Positions 16,039-24,436 of a DNA stretch of 33,048 bases are shown one piece after another. Under the pieces are notes generated by a model, which did not search any database, was not told where the DNA came from, and saw nothing but the letters and a program-made list of their open reading frames with translations. The stretch's first letter is position 1; the number at the start of each line of letters is the position of its first letter. The DNA lies in assembly GCA_026224975.1 (NCBI GenBank), contig JAMFRW010000423.1, positions 1 through 33,048 of the forward strand, written 5' to 3'. The position numbers and the translations under genes are program-made. The stretch comes from Rhodoferax sp. (GTDB taxonomy: Bacteria > Pseudomonadota > Gammaproteobacteria > Burkholderiales > Burkholderiaceae_C).

Positions 16039-17082
16039 TCAGCCGAGTTCGAAGCGAATGCTCGCCAGCGTCACGTGATTACCACCGCGCTTTTGCGCTT
16101 CGACCAACGCCAGATCGGCGGCGGTCATCAGGTCGTCTTCGGTGTGGGCGGTGTGCGGAAAGCTCGCCACGCCCATCGAAACGGTGAAGCCCAGGTCACG
16201 CCCTTCCAGCACGACGATCTGCGTGGCGCACTGGCGCCGCAACCCTTCCATGCGCGAATGGGCCGTGGCCAGGCCAACGCCCGAGAGCAGCACTGCGAAG
16301 CGATCTTCTTCGAGCCGGCACGAGGCATCCATTGCCCGCGTGTTGCCGCGCAACAACCGGCCCAGCGCTTCGAACACGCGCAGCCGCGCCGGTGCGCCGA
16401 GGGCGGTGACGGCATCGCCCAGCGGATCCAGCGCGATCGACACGAGTGCGAATTCGCGGTGCTCGCGCGACGACAAGTCGACCTCGCGGCGCAACTGATC
16501 GTCGAAGTGCAGGCGCTGGTAGAGGCCTGTTGCGGTGTCGCGCATGCCTTGGTCCTGCGTCTCGCGGCGCAGCACTTCGGCCGCGGTTTGCTGCTGTTCG
16601 AGTTGAGCCAGCGCCTGCTGCAATTGCGTCTCCCGCTGATGGGCCGAGGTGAGTTCGGTCCAGGCGCTCAACAAGTGCCGCGCGGGTGAACCATCGGCGC
16701 GTGGCACGGGGATGCGCGCCACGCTGAACTCGCGCTTGACGCCGTCACGCTCGAAGCGCTGCTCACTCGTCGTGGCCATCGCATGCGCCAGCGCAGCGTG
16801 TTCAGCGGCGCGCACGGCAGTGACTTGCGCAGGCTCCATCAAATCGGCATCTGTCGCGCCGATCATGTCGACCGCGCTGCGGCCGAACAGCTCGGCCATG
16901 GCCGTGTTGACATGCACATAACGGCCGCTGCCGACTTCCTTGATGGATAGCAACACCTGCACGCGGTCAAGCGCCTGCAGCAAGACACCCGCAAAGCCAG
17001 CCTCGTTCGCATCGAGGGCGGCGGCCACGGATCGCGCCAGGGCGGCACCGGTACGCGACGACGATTCGTTCGTGTCGATCAT
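16039..17082 (-). CDS. PAS-GGDEF protein with degenerate active site and intact I-site
   Basis: 347-residue signalling protein. A PAS domain (about residues 38-150: VLLSIKEVGSGRYVHVNTAMAELFG onward) leads via a Gln/Glu-rich coiled coil into a GGDEF domain (about 180-345). Much of the GGDEF fold is present (ATGLYQRLHFDDQL, FTVSMGVASFP, AADLALVEAQKRGGN). The GGDEF loop itself reads EEDRF (16297-16311), so diguanylate cyclase activity is unlikely. The inhibitory-site RxxD (RAMD, 16327-16338) sits exactly five residues before it, so c-di-GMP binding remains possible. ATG 17082 is preferred, with GGGGA about 10 nt upstream; a TTG at 17166 would add 28 residues. Confidence 0.85.
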   Translation of the reverse strand: MIDTNESSSRTGAALARSVAAALDANEAGFAGVLLQALDRVQVLLSIKEVGSGRYVHVNTAMAELFGRSAVDMIGATDADLMEPAQVTAVRAAEHAALAHAMATTSEQRFERDGVKREFSVARIPVPRADGSPARHLLSAWTELTSAHQRETQLQQALAQLEQQQTAAEVLRRETQDQGMRDTATGLYQRLHFDDQLRREVDLSSREHREFALVSIALDPLGDAVTALGAPARLRVFEALGRLLRGNTRAMDASCRLEEDRFAVLLSGVGLATAHSRMEGLRRQCATQIVVLEGRDLGFTVSMGVASFPHTAHTEDDLMTAADLALVEAQKRGGNHVTLASIRFELG

Positions 17083-17421
17083 CAGACAAAAATCCCCAAA
17101 AGGCAGCGAATCGAAGGCGACGTTGTCGGCCGGTTTGATATTGGTGGAGGGCGCGGGTGTTGGCAAGAAGCGCCAGCCCCAAAACCTGTAGAAAACGGGG
17201 TGATCCCCCTAGGATGATGATAGCCGCCTGCTCCTGACACACGCCCTATCGGGCACTGCTTCTCCTTGCACTGCAAGTGCCTGCTGCGGCCATGTGTGCG
17301 GAATGTCCGGTGCTGTCGGCTTTGTGCCAGCGCCCGCTCTTGTCGGTTGACTTGTCGGTGGGCTCGTCGTCACGGCTTGAAGCGGGCCTGAAAATTGCGA
17401 AGCTCCTCGTGGGAGACATGA
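17083..17421. other. Intergenic region between divergent GGDEF gene and ybiB
   Basis: 339 bp without a credible gene. It contains GGGGTGATCCCC next to CCCTAGG (about 17199-17213) and a perfect 13-bp palindrome CTTGCACTGCAAG (17265-17277), a plausible regulator site. A TTGACT (about 17347) has no good -10 partner. It presumably holds both divergent promoters. A 74-codon frame from 17277 is not supported by a ribosome-binding site. Confidence 0.45.
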
Positions 17422-18372
17422 ATGGGTATCGCCAGCTACATCAAGGAAATCGGCCGCGGCAAAGAAGGCGCCCGCTCGTTGAGCCAGGCGCAAGCCCATG
17501 ACCTGATGAGCCAGGTGCTGGACGGCCAGGTCACCGATCTGGAGATCGGCGGCTTTGCGCTCGCGATGCGCATCAAGGGTGAATCGGTCGCCGAACTGGC
17601 GGGCTTTCTCGAGGCCGTGCACGAGCGCTGCATCCCCGTGCGGCCTACACATCCGACCATCGTGCTGCCGTCGTACAACGGCTCGCGCAAGCTGCCCAAC
17701 CTGACCGCGCTGCTGGCGCTGCTGCTCGCGCAGGAAGGCGTGCATGTGCTCGTCCACGGCCCGACGCAAGACCCGAACCGCGTGACCACGGCCGAGATCT
17801 TTCGTGACCTCGGCCTGCCGTGCGCCAACGACGCGACCGAGATCGAATACGCATGGGAGCGCCGCGAGCCGGTCTTCATCCGCACAGAAGCGCTGTGCCC
17901 GCCGCTGGCGCGGCTGCTCGATGTGCGCCGCGTCGTCGGCCTGCGCAACTCCGGCCACACCGTCGCCAAGCTGCTCGCGCCCTGCCGAACCGGCGCCTCG
18001 ATGCGCGTCGTCAACTACACGCATCCCGAATACGGCACGATGCTGACCGAATTCCTCGCGCTGATCGGCGCCGACGCGATGTTGATGCGTGGCACCGAAG
18101 GTGAGCCGGTGGCCGACCCGCGCCGCAACCCCAAGCTCGATGTGTTCATCGCCGGCCAAGCCCGGCCAGACCTTTCGCGCCCGGCCCACGAAGGCGTGCT
18201 GACCGAACTGCCAGTGCTGCCGCGCAGCAACGATGCCGCCACGACGGCCCTCTACATCCAGTCGGTCGTGAGCGGCGAAAAGCCTGCGCCCTCGCCGATC
18301 GCGCGTCAGGTCGAATGCCTGAAACAGGCGCTCGCGGCGATTGCACCGGCGGCGCAGGAGAAAACCGCCTGA
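17422..18372 (+). CDS. ybiB: DNA-binding protein YbiB (TrpD2 family)
   Basis: 316-residue member of the anthranilate-phosphoribosyltransferase-like superfamily. It has the small N-terminal helical domain (YIKEIGRGKEGARSLSQAQAHDLMSQVLDGQVTDLEIGGFALAMRIKGE) and a larger alpha/beta domain. E. coli YbiB (TrpD2) has been reported to bind nucleic acid rather than act in tryptophan synthesis. No trp genes are nearby, which supports the TrpD2 assignment. GGGAGA precedes ATG 17422 at good distance. The following flavoprotein gene begins 46 nt downstream. Confidence 0.9.
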   Translation: MGIASYIKEIGRGKEGARSLSQAQAHDLMSQVLDGQVTDLEIGGFALAMRIKGESVAELAGFLEAVHERCIPVRPTHPTIVLPSYNGSRKLPNLTALLALLLAQEGVHVLVHGPTQDPNRVTTAEIFRDLGLPCANDATEIEYAWERREPVFIRTEALCPPLARLLDVRRVVGLRNSGHTVAKLLAPCRTGASMRVVNYTHPEYGTMLTEFLALIGADAMLMRGTEGEPVADPRRNPKLDVFIAGQARPDLSRPAHEGVLTELPVLPRSNDAATTALYIQSVVSGEKPAPSPIARQVECLKQALAAIAPAAQEKTA

Positions 18373-18418
18373 GCCCCGCACATCAGGCGTGACAGCGGCT
18401 GCGCATAATGCGCCGCAC

Positions 18419-19648
18419 ATGAAACTGGACTTCGACGCCGTCATCATCGGCGCAGGCGCCGCCGGGTTGCATTGCGCCGGCATGGCGGGCCAGCGGGGCT
18501 TGCGCGTGCTGCTGATCGACCATGCGCAGAAGCTTGCCGAGAAGATCCGCATCTCGGGCGGCGGGCGTTGCAACTTCACCAATCGTTACACCGAGCCATC
18601 GAACTTCGTCTCGGCCAACCCGGATTTCTGCCGCTCGGCGCTCGCACGCTACACGCCGCAAGACTTCATCGCGCTGCTGCAACAACACCGCATCGCCTGG
18701 CACGAAAAGCACAAGGGCCAGCTCTTTTGCGACGACAGCAGCGACGACATCATCACCATGCTCGCGCGCGAATGCGATCAGGGCCGGGTGACGCGCTGGC
18801 AGCCGTGCGCGGTCGAGGCGGTGCGTTCTACCGACGGCGGCTACGAACTCGACACCGCGCGCGGCACGGTGCGATGCGCGCAGTTGGTGATCGCGACCGG
18901 CGGTTTGTCGATCCCGAAAATCGGCGCGACGGACTTCGGCTACCGATTGGCGCGGCAGTTCGGGCACAAGGTCAAGGAGACGCGTCCTGCCCTCGTGCCG
19001 TTGACCTTCGACGCGGCAGCCTGGGCGCCGTTCGTCGCGCTCGCCGGCCTTTCACTGCCGGTCACGGTGCAGACCGGCAGCGGCAAGGCACGCGGCGAGT
19101 TTCACGAGGATTTGCTATTCACCCACCGCGGGCTGAGCGGGCCAGCGATCCTGCAGATTTCGAGCTTCTGGCAGCCGGGCTCGCCCTTGTGCGTCGATCT
19201 AGCGCCCGGTGTCCATCTCGCGGCGTCATTGCTGCAAGCCAAAACCGATTCACGCCGAAAGCTTGTCAACGAACTGGCCGAACTCATCCCACGCCGCCTC
19301 GCCGATGCCTGGCTCGCGCCCGCGCCTGAACTCGCCGAACGAACGCTGCCCGAGCAGCGCGACCGTGATTTGACCCAGCTCGCCCAGCGCCTCCAGGCCT
19401 GGGCGTTGACGCCGAACGGCACCGAGGGTTACCGCAAGGCCGAGGTGACGGCAGGCGGCGTCGACACGCGCGAACTCAGCTCGCAGACGATGGAAAGCCG
19501 GCGCGTGGCTGGCCTTTATTTCATCGGCGAAGTGGTGGATGTGACCGGCTGGCTGGGCGGCTACAACTTCCAGTGGGCCTGGGCCAGCGCCGCGGCCTGC
19601 GCGCGGGCGATGACCACCGCGCCCGCAACTTCCGCGCACGCGGCCTGA
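18419..19648 (+). CDS. HI0933-family FAD-dependent oxidoreductase
   Basis: 409-residue flavoprotein of the HI0933/YhiN (BaiN-like) family; the physiological substrate is not established. The FAD-binding GAGAAG (residues about 11-16) opens the Rossmann fold. [14 protein letters not shown] is the family hallmark, and the C-terminus has [46 protein letters not shown] 18419 gives the expected N-terminus [16 protein letters not shown]; a longer in-frame start would only add Arg-rich residues over the ybiB end. CATAAT 10 nt before the ATG could be a -10 for a very short leader. Confidence 0.94.
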   Translation: MKLDFDAVIIGAGAAGLHCAGMAGQRGLRVLLIDHAQKLAEKIRISGGGRCNFTNRYTEPSNFVSANPDFCRSALARYTPQDFIALLQQHRIAWHEKHKGQLFCDDSSDDIITMLARECDQGRVTRWQPCAVEAVRSTDGGYELDTARGTVRCAQLVIATGGLSIPKIGATDFGYRLARQFGHKVKETRPALVPLTFDAAAWAPFVALAGLSLPVTVQTGSGKARGEFHEDLLFTHRGLSGPAILQISSFWQPGSPLCVDLAPGVHLAASLLQAKTDSRRKLVNELAELIPRRLADAWLAPAPELAERTLPEQRDRDLTQLAQRLQAWALTPNGTEGYRKAEVTAGGVDTRELSSQTMESRRVAGLYFIGEVVDVTGWLGGYNFQWAWASAAACARAMTTAPATSAHAA

Positions 19649-19654
19649 GAGCAG

Positions 19655-19683
19655 TTGCACAGCCGGTTTTGCCGGGCTATAAT
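19655..19683 (+). promoter_or_regulatory. Near-consensus sigma70 promoter of rpsU
   Basis: TTGCAC (19655-19660), 17-nt spacer, TATAAT (19678-19683). It implies an rpsU leader of roughly 78 nt. It is the best sigma70 promoter in the window, as expected for a ribosomal protein gene. Confidence 0.85.
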
Positions 19684-19767
19684 CGTCGTCTTTGCGGGCA
19701 ACAGATACGTACCGCGATTGGTGAGCCAACACCGAGCACACCTGAATTTTTAGGATCCAACCTTTAC

Positions 19768-19980
19768 ATGACTACGATTCGCGTCAAAGAAAACGAGCCA
19801 TTCGACGTGGCACTGCGCCGCTTCAAGCGCACCATCGAGAAGCTCGGCCTGCTGACCGATCTGCGTGCGCGTGAGTTCTACGAAAAGCCTACGGCAGAGC
19901 GCAAGCGCAAGAAGGCAGCCGCGGTCAAGCGCCACTTCAAGCGCGTTCGCAGCATGCAATTGCCCAAGAAGCTGTTCTAA
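19768..19980 (+). CDS. rpsU: 30S ribosomal protein S21
   Basis: 70-residue, very basic protein of the small ribosomal subunit, needed near the 3' end of 16S rRNA for initiation. The sequence [21 protein letters not shown] and the Lys/Arg-rich C-terminus [15 protein letters not shown] are diagnostic. ATG 19768 was chosen because homologues start at [11 protein letters not shown]; the longer open frame lacks support. AGGATCC about 12 nt upstream may serve as the ribosome-binding site. A strong promoter precedes it and an intrinsic terminator follows before yqeY. Confidence 0.97.
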   Translation: MTTIRVKENEPFDVALRRFKRTIEKLGLLTDLRAREFYEKPTAERKRKKAAAVKRHFKRVRSMQLPKKLF

Positions 19981-20037
19981 ACATTGCTTCTGTAGCACCG
20001 GCTCTCGGCCTCACCGCCCGGTTCCGGTGATCGACAG

Positions 20038-20064
20038 GCCCGCGCTCAGCGGGCTTTGTTGTTT
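20038..20064 (+). terminator. Rho-independent terminator after rpsU
   Basis: Perfect 6-bp GC stem GCCCGC/GCGGGC with loop GCTCA, followed by TTTGTTGTTT. It lies 57 nt after the rpsU stop and may reduce read-through into yqeY. Confidence 0.8.
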
Positions 20065-20121
20065 CTGCAGCTCGAATCGCCTCGGTGGCTCGATGATTGT
20101 CATGACCTTGTGGAGCGCGCG

Positions 20122-20583
20122 ATGAGCCTCAAAGACCAGATCACCGAAGACATGAAAACCGCCATGCGCGCCAAGGACTCGGCGCGCCTGTTGACCATCC
20201 GCGGCCTGCTTGCCGCCTGCAAGCAGCGCGAGGTGGACGAGCGCATCACGCTCGACGACGCGGCCGTGATCGCCATCGTCGACAAGCTGGTGAAGCAGCG
20301 CAAGGATTCCATCACCCAGTTCACCGCCGGCAACCGGCCCGACCTGGTCGAGAAGGAAGCCGCGGAGTTGCAAGTGCTGGAGGGCTATTTGCCGCAACGC
20401 TTGGGCGCCGACGAAGTGGCCGCCGAAGTCGCCAAGGTCGTCACTGAGCTGACCGCCGAACTCGGCCGTGCGCCCGCCGCCGCCGACATGGGCAAGGTGA
20501 TGGGCGCCGTCAAGACGCGCCTGGCCGGCAAGGCCGACATGGGCGTGGTCTCCGCGGCCGTCAAGCGCGCGCTGAACCCCTGA
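20122..20583 (+). CDS. GatB/YqeY-domain protein
   Basis: 153-residue YqeY family protein, the helical domain also found at the C-terminus of the GatB amidotransferase subunit. MSLKDQITEDMKTAMRAKDSARLLTIRGLLAA is the canonical N-terminus, and the later EAAELQVLEGYLPQRL and AADMGKVMGAVKTRLAGKADMGVVSAAVK are conserved. YqeY is commonly encoded between rpsU and dnaG; dnaG is not seen here. A role with tRNA has been suggested for the family but its biochemical function is unsettled. An upstream TTG-initiated extension overlaps the terminator and was rejected. Confidence 0.93.
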   Translation: MSLKDQITEDMKTAMRAKDSARLLTIRGLLAACKQREVDERITLDDAAVIAIVDKLVKQRKDSITQFTAGNRPDLVEKEAAELQVLEGYLPQRLGADEVAAEVAKVVTELTAELGRAPAAADMGKVMGAVKTRLAGKADMGVVSAAVKRALNP

Positions 20584-20632
20584 ACCCGAGCGCAGCAAAC
20601 CACAACAGAACGCAGAACGAGGAGCACCGACC

Positions 20633-20977
20633 ATGACCGCACTGACCGCCAATGCCCTGAGCGCCGATCTCAGCGTTTCGCCGCAACTCGAACCTGGCGC
20701 CATGGCTGCGGTGGCCGCCGCAGGGTTCAAGAGCGTGATCAACAACCGGCCCGATGGCGAAGGCGGTGCGGCCCAACCGACCTCGGCGCAAGTCGAAGTG
20801 GCGGCGCGCGCTGCGGGGCTGGAGTACGTGCACCTGCCGGTACTGCCTGCCGTTCAATCGCCGGAAGAAATAGCCCGCTTCGCCGAGTTGCTGGCGACGC
20901 TGCCCAAGCCCATTCTCGCGTTCTGCCGCTCTGGCGCGCGCTCGACCAAGCTCTACAACGCTGCGCGCTCGGCCTGA
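20633..20977 (+). CDS. DUF442/TIGR01244 family phosphatase-like protein
   Basis: 114-residue protein resembling the N-terminal half of Blh proteins, with a dual-specificity-phosphatase/rhodanese-like active loop CRSGARS (Cys-x5-Arg) near residue 97. Conserved residues include LSVSPQLEP, INNRPDGE near residue 40 and YVHLPV. In some bacteria the domain is linked to sulfide and sulfur metabolism (TIGR01244); its substrate here is unknown. A strong Shine-Dalgarno GAGGAG sits 8 nt before the ATG. Weak inverted repeats follow the stop before the convergent livF. Confidence 0.87.
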   Translation: MTALTANALSADLSVSPQLEPGAMAAVAAAGFKSVINNRPDGEGGAAQPTSAQVEVAARAAGLEYVHLPVLPAVQSPEEIARFAELLATLPKPILAFCRSGARSTKLYNAARSA

Positions 20978-21048
20978 ATTTCGACTGAACCGCGGCGGCC
21001 GAACCTGCCGCGCCGTTTCGCCAAGGTGACGCGGCACCAGCAGCGTCG

Positions 21049-21762
21049 TCAGCCGCCCATGTAGGCAGCCACCACCTTCGGGTCGCTTAGCAGCTTGTTG
21101 GCGGCATCGTTGAGCACGATGCGGCCGCTCTCGATCACATAGCCGTGGCTCGCGACCTTCAGCGCCTGGCGCACGTTCTGCTCGACGAGAAAGATCGTCA
21201 GCCCGTCGCCGTTGATCCGGCGCAACGTGCGGAAGATGTCCTGCACGATGATCGGCGCGAGGCCCATCGACGGCTCATCGAGCAGCAGCAGGCGCGGCTT
21301 GGCCAGCAGCGCGCGGCCGATGGCCAACATCTGCTGCTCGCCCCCCGACAGGTTGCCCGCCAATGCGTCGATGCGCTCCTGCAAGCGTGGGAACAAGCTC
21401 AGCACCCGCTCCAGATCACCGGCAATCGCGCTGCGGTCCTTGCGGCGGTAGGCGCCGAGTTCCAGGTTCTCGCGCACCGTCAGCGTGGTGAGGATCGCGC
21501 GGCCTTCGGCCACTTGAATCAACCCGCGCTCGACGATCTGGTGCGTCTTCAGCCGCGTCAGCTCTTCGCCCTCGAAACGGATCGAGCCCGCCTTAGGTTT
21601 GATCAGCCCGGAGAGCGCAAGCAACGTTGTCGACTTGCCCGCGCCATTGGCGCCGACCAGCGTGCGGATCTCGCCGGCATTGATCTCGAAATCGATGCCC
21701 TGCACCGCTTCGATGTGGCCGTAGGAAACCTCCAGCCCCTTGACTTCGAGCAGCGCCGTCAT
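21049..21762 (-). CDS. livF: Branched-chain amino acid ABC transporter ATPase LivF
   Basis: One of two ATPases energising branched-chain amino acid import. 237 residues with Walker A GANGAGKST, the LivF-typical GLIQVAEGR, signature LSGGEQQML, Walker B LLLLDEPSMGLAP and a switch region FLVEQN. ATG 21762 overlaps the livG stop by 4 nt (ATGA). It is the last gene of livJHMGF and converges on the DUF442 gene. Substrate assignment to Leu/Ile/Val is by family; related urea or amide transporters share the architecture. Confidence 0.95.
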   Translation of the reverse strand: MTALLEVKGLEVSYGHIEAVQGIDFEINAGEIRTLVGANGAGKSTTLLALSGLIKPKAGSIRFEGEELTRLKTHQIVERGLIQVAEGRAILTTLTVRENLELGAYRRKDRSAIAGDLERVLSLFPRLQERIDALAGNLSGGEQQMLAIGRALLAKPRLLLLDEPSMGLAPIIVQDIFRTLRRINGDGLTIFLVEQNVRQALKVASHGYVIESGRIVLNDAANKLLSDPKVVAAYMGG

Positions 21763-22547
21763 GCGTCGGCCTCCGCCGAGAGTGGTTCTTCGTCGTCCTC
21801 GCGGCCCAGATAGGCTTCGATCACATCGGGGTTGTTCTTGATCTCGTCCGGCGTGCCCTCGGCAATGATGCGGCCGAAGTTGAGCACCGCGATGCGTTCG
21901 CACAGGCCCATGACGAAGCGCATGTCGTGTTCGATCATGAAGATGGTGTAGCCGCGTTTGGCGATCTGCTGGATCTGCGCCATCAGCTCGACCTTCTCAC
22001 CCGAATTCATGCCGGCGACCGGCTCGTCGAGCAGCAACAACCGCGGCTTGGTGGCGAGCGCGCGCGCGAGTTCGAGCTTGCGCTGCTCGCCGTAGGAAAG
22101 GTTGTCGGCGATGTCGGCCGCCTTGTGTTCCAGCCCGACCCACGAGAGCAGCTCATGCGCGCGTTCACGCGACTGCCGCTCCTGCGCGCGAAAGCCCGGC
22201 AGCGAAAACAGCAGCGCCGGCACGCCGTAGTCGAGATGCGCATGCATGCCGACGACCACGTTCTCGAGCAGGCTCATCTCCTTGAAGATACGGATGTTCT
22301 GGAAGGTGCGGCCCAGGCCCTGGCGCGTGATCTGGTGCGGCTTCACGCCGACGAGGCTCCTGCCGTCAAGCTCGATCGCGCCGCCGCTCGGTGCGAGCAA
22401 GCCGGTGATCAGGTTGAAGACCGTCGTCTTGCCCGCACCGTTTGGCCCGATCAGGCCGAAGACCGAACCGGCCGGCACCTCGAAGCTCACGTCCTGCAAG
22501 ACGCTCAGGCCGCCGAAGCGTTTGGAGACTTGGTGGAGCTTGAGCAT
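21759..22547 (-). CDS. livG: Branched-chain amino acid ABC transporter ATPase LivG
   Basis: 262-residue ATPase subunit. Walker A GPNGAGKTT, the LivG-specific GLGRTFQNIRIFKEMS and NVVVGMH, signature LSYGEQRKLE, Walker B LLLLDEPVAGMN, and IEHDM at the switch His. The C-terminus is extended by an acidic tail (GREDDEEPLSAEADA). ATG 22547 shares its A with the livM stop (TGATG). A much longer open frame runs upstream but only shadows livM. Confidence 0.95.
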   Translation of the reverse strand: MLKLHQVSKRFGGLSVLQDVSFEVPAGSVFGLIGPNGAGKTTVFNLITGLLAPSGGAIELDGRSLVGVKPHQITRQGLGRTFQNIRIFKEMSLLENVVVGMHAHLDYGVPALLFSLPGFRAQERQSRERAHELLSWVGLEHKAADIADNLSYGEQRKLELARALATKPRLLLLDEPVAGMNSGEKVELMAQIQQIAKRGYTIFMIEHDMRFVMGLCERIAVLNFGRIIAEGTPDEIKNNPDVIEAYLGREDDEEPLSAEADA

Positions 22548-23431
22548 CAGCGCGCTCCGCTCACGGCCGCTGCCTTGCGCGGCGCGCGCGAGAACCATTG
22601 CCGAAAGCGCATCGGATCCCACAGGCCCTTGGGCAAGAACAGCACGATCAACACCAGGATCGCGCCGTTCATCATCGTGCGGAAGTCCTTGAAGCTGCGC
22701 AGCAGTTCGGGCAGCAGCGTCACGATCAACGCGCCGAGCACCGGGCCGGTGAGACCGGACGTGCCGCCCAGGATCGCCATCGTGAGGATGTCCACGCCGC
22801 GGTCGAAACCGAACTCGCTCGGCCCGATGAAAAACGTGAGGTGTGCGTTCAACGCACCGGCCAGGCCGGCGATGCCCGCGCCAAGCGCGAAGGCCAGCAT
22901 CTTGTGCGCGAGCACGCCGATGCCCATCAGCGAAGCGGCGACGCCGTCTTCCTTGATCGCCTCGAAGGCACGCCCGATGCGCGAGCGGCGCAGGCGCCAC
23001 AGGATCAGCAGCACCGCCACCAGCGCTACCACCACATGCCACCACTGCGTGAGCTGCGGAATGCCATTGAGGCCCAACGCGCCACCGGTCAGCGATTCGG
23101 CGTTGAGGATGAGCACGCGCACCACCTCGCCAAAGCCGAGTGTCGCCATCGCGAGGTACACACCCGAGAGGCGCAGCGTCGGCCCCCCGATGAGCAAGGC
23201 GACCAGCGTGGGCGCCGCGATGCCACCGGCCAACGCCACCGAAAACGGCGCCCCGTAGTTCATCGTGAGGATCGACGCGGTGTAGGCGCCGATGCCCATG
23301 AACGCCGCGTTGGCCATGGCCAGCAATCCGCACGAGAGCGTGAGCCAGATCGAAAGCGCCAGCAACGCGTTGATGCCGATCGTCAGCACCAGGTTGCTGT
23401 AGATGGACCAGAAGTTGTCGAACCATTCCAT
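22547..23431 (-). CDS. livM: Branched-chain amino acid ABC transporter permease LivM
   Basis: 294-residue inner-membrane permease with about eight hydrophobic segments. Family motifs include LAMANAAFMGIGAYTASIL, GVYLAMATLGFGEVVRV and the EAIKEDGVAASLMGI loop that contacts the ATPase, followed by ILGGTSGLTGPVLGA. ATG 23431 lies 13 nt downstream of the livH stop. It pairs with LivH to form the translocation channel. Confidence 0.95.
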   Translation of the reverse strand: MEWFDNFWSIYSNLVLTIGINALLALSIWLTLSCGLLAMANAAFMGIGAYTASILTMNYGAPFSVALAGGIAAPTLVALLIGGPTLRLSGVYLAMATLGFGEVVRVLILNAESLTGGALGLNGIPQLTQWWHVVVALVAVLLILWRLRRSRIGRAFEAIKEDGVAASLMGIGVLAHKMLAFALGAGIAGLAGALNAHLTFFIGPSEFGFDRGVDILTMAILGGTSGLTGPVLGALIVTLLPELLRSFKDFRTMMNGAILVLIVLFLPKGLWDPMRFRQWFSRAPRKAAAVSGAR

Positions 23432-23444
23432 GGTTTTTGAGGCC

Positions 23445-24326
23445 TCAGGCTTTGCGTTCCAGCACCTTGCCGAACATGCCTTGCGGGCGCAGCAGCAGCA
23501 CGAGGAACAGCAGGCCGAAAGCGACGGCGTCGCGCATTGTCGAGCCGATGTAGGCCACCGACATCACTTCGGCAAAGCCCAGGAACAAGCCGCCGAGCAG
23601 GGCGCCGCGGATGTCGCCCATGCCGCCCAAGATGATGACCGCGATGCCCTTGTGCAGCATCGGCTGGCCCATCAGCGGGAACACGGCGTTCGAATACAGC
23701 GCGATCAACACACCGCTGATGCCGCCGAGCGCCGCAGCAGTAAACGAGGTCAGGTAGAACAGGCCTTCGACATTGATGCCCAGCAGCGAGGCCGCCTTGG
23801 GCGATTCGGCGATGGCGCGCAGCGCACGGCCGAGCTGCGTCTTGCGCATCACTATCAACAACCCCGCCATCAACGCGAACGAGAGCGCGACGATCGCCAC
23901 TTCGAGCACACTGATCTGCACGCCGGCAAAGTGCAGTTGCTGATCGGGCACGAGGTCGCTGGGGAAGCGCAGGTTCTCGGCGCCGAACACACCTTGCGAG
24001 GCGCTGTTGAAGAAGATCGCGATGCCGATGGTCGCGATCATCGGGATCAGGTGTGGCGCATTGCGGTTGCGCAGCGGCCGCAGCACCAGATAGTCGATCG
24101 CTAGTCCGACGACGCCGCTGATGACAAACGCGACGATCAACGCGCCCCACATCGGCAGCGCCAGGTGCGTGACGGCCTGCAGCGCCGCATAAGCGCCCAG
24201 CATGAAGACCGCGCCGTGCGACAGGTTGATCACGCCCAGCACGCCGAAGACCAGCGTAAAGCCGAGCGCGAACAGCGCATAGACGCAGCCGAGCGAGAGG
24301 GCGTTGACGAGTTGTTGTTCGAGCAT
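23445..24326 (-). CDS. livH: Branched-chain amino acid ABC transporter permease LivH
   Basis: 293-residue permease partner of LivM. The N-terminus LVNALSLGCVYALFALGFTLVFGVLGVINLSHG is diagnostic, as are RAIAESPKAASLLGINVE (ATPase-contact loop) and VIILGGMGDIRGALLGGL. ATG 24326 was chosen from this N-terminus; in-frame extensions read through the hairpin region upstream and are not credible. It is separated from livJ by a 110-nt spacer holding two strong hairpins. Confidence 0.95.
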   Translation of the reverse strand: MLEQQLVNALSLGCVYALFALGFTLVFGVLGVINLSHGAVFMLGAYAALQAVTHLALPMWGALIVAFVISGVVGLAIDYLVLRPLRNRNAPHLIPMIATIGIAIFFNSASQGVFGAENLRFPSDLVPDQQLHFAGVQISVLEVAIVALSFALMAGLLIVMRKTQLGRALRAIAESPKAASLLGINVEGLFYLTSFTAAALGGISGVLIALYSNAVFPLMGQPMLHKGIAVIILGGMGDIRGALLGGLFLGFAEVMSVAYIGSTMRDAVAFGLLFLVLLLRPQGMFGKVLERKA

Positions 24327-24360
24327 GTGGATGGTGGGCTTCAGTCGAAGCGGGGCCGCC

Positions 24361-24434
24361 GCCGCGCCGGGCCGCCCCAAGCAAGGCGGCCATCCCCTCG
24401 GGGGGATCGGCTGCGGTACACCGCAGCCGAGGGG
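24361..24434. repeat. Tandem hairpins (REP-like) between livJ and livH
   Basis: Two adjacent inverted repeats. The first is GGCCGCC/GGCGGCC (24370-24376 with 24385-24391). The second is a stronger 9-bp CGGCTGCGG/CCGCAGCCG with a TACA loop (24408-24429), extendable by CCCCTCGG/CCGAGGGG (24394-24434). The motif GCCGCCCCAAGCAAGG resembles dispersed intergenic elements I recall from Burkholderiales. It may stabilise the livJ mRNA 3' end or cause partial termination. Confidence 0.7.
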
Positions 24435-24436
24435 CT

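Noticed and set aside
17277-17501. Small frame with a CAECPVLSALC cluster resembling an FNR-type N-terminus
   Set aside because: Only 74 codons, no ribosome-binding site, overlaps ybiB in another frame and has no DNA-binding or sensor domain; the Cys spacing is probably chance.
17209-18582. 457-codon open frame antisense to ybiB
   Set aside because: Spans ybiB, the flavoprotein start and the upstream region; composition is typical of antisense frames and no domain is visible.
21927-23258. 443-codon plus-strand frame across livG and livM
   Set aside because: Antisense shadow of two well-defined transporter genes.
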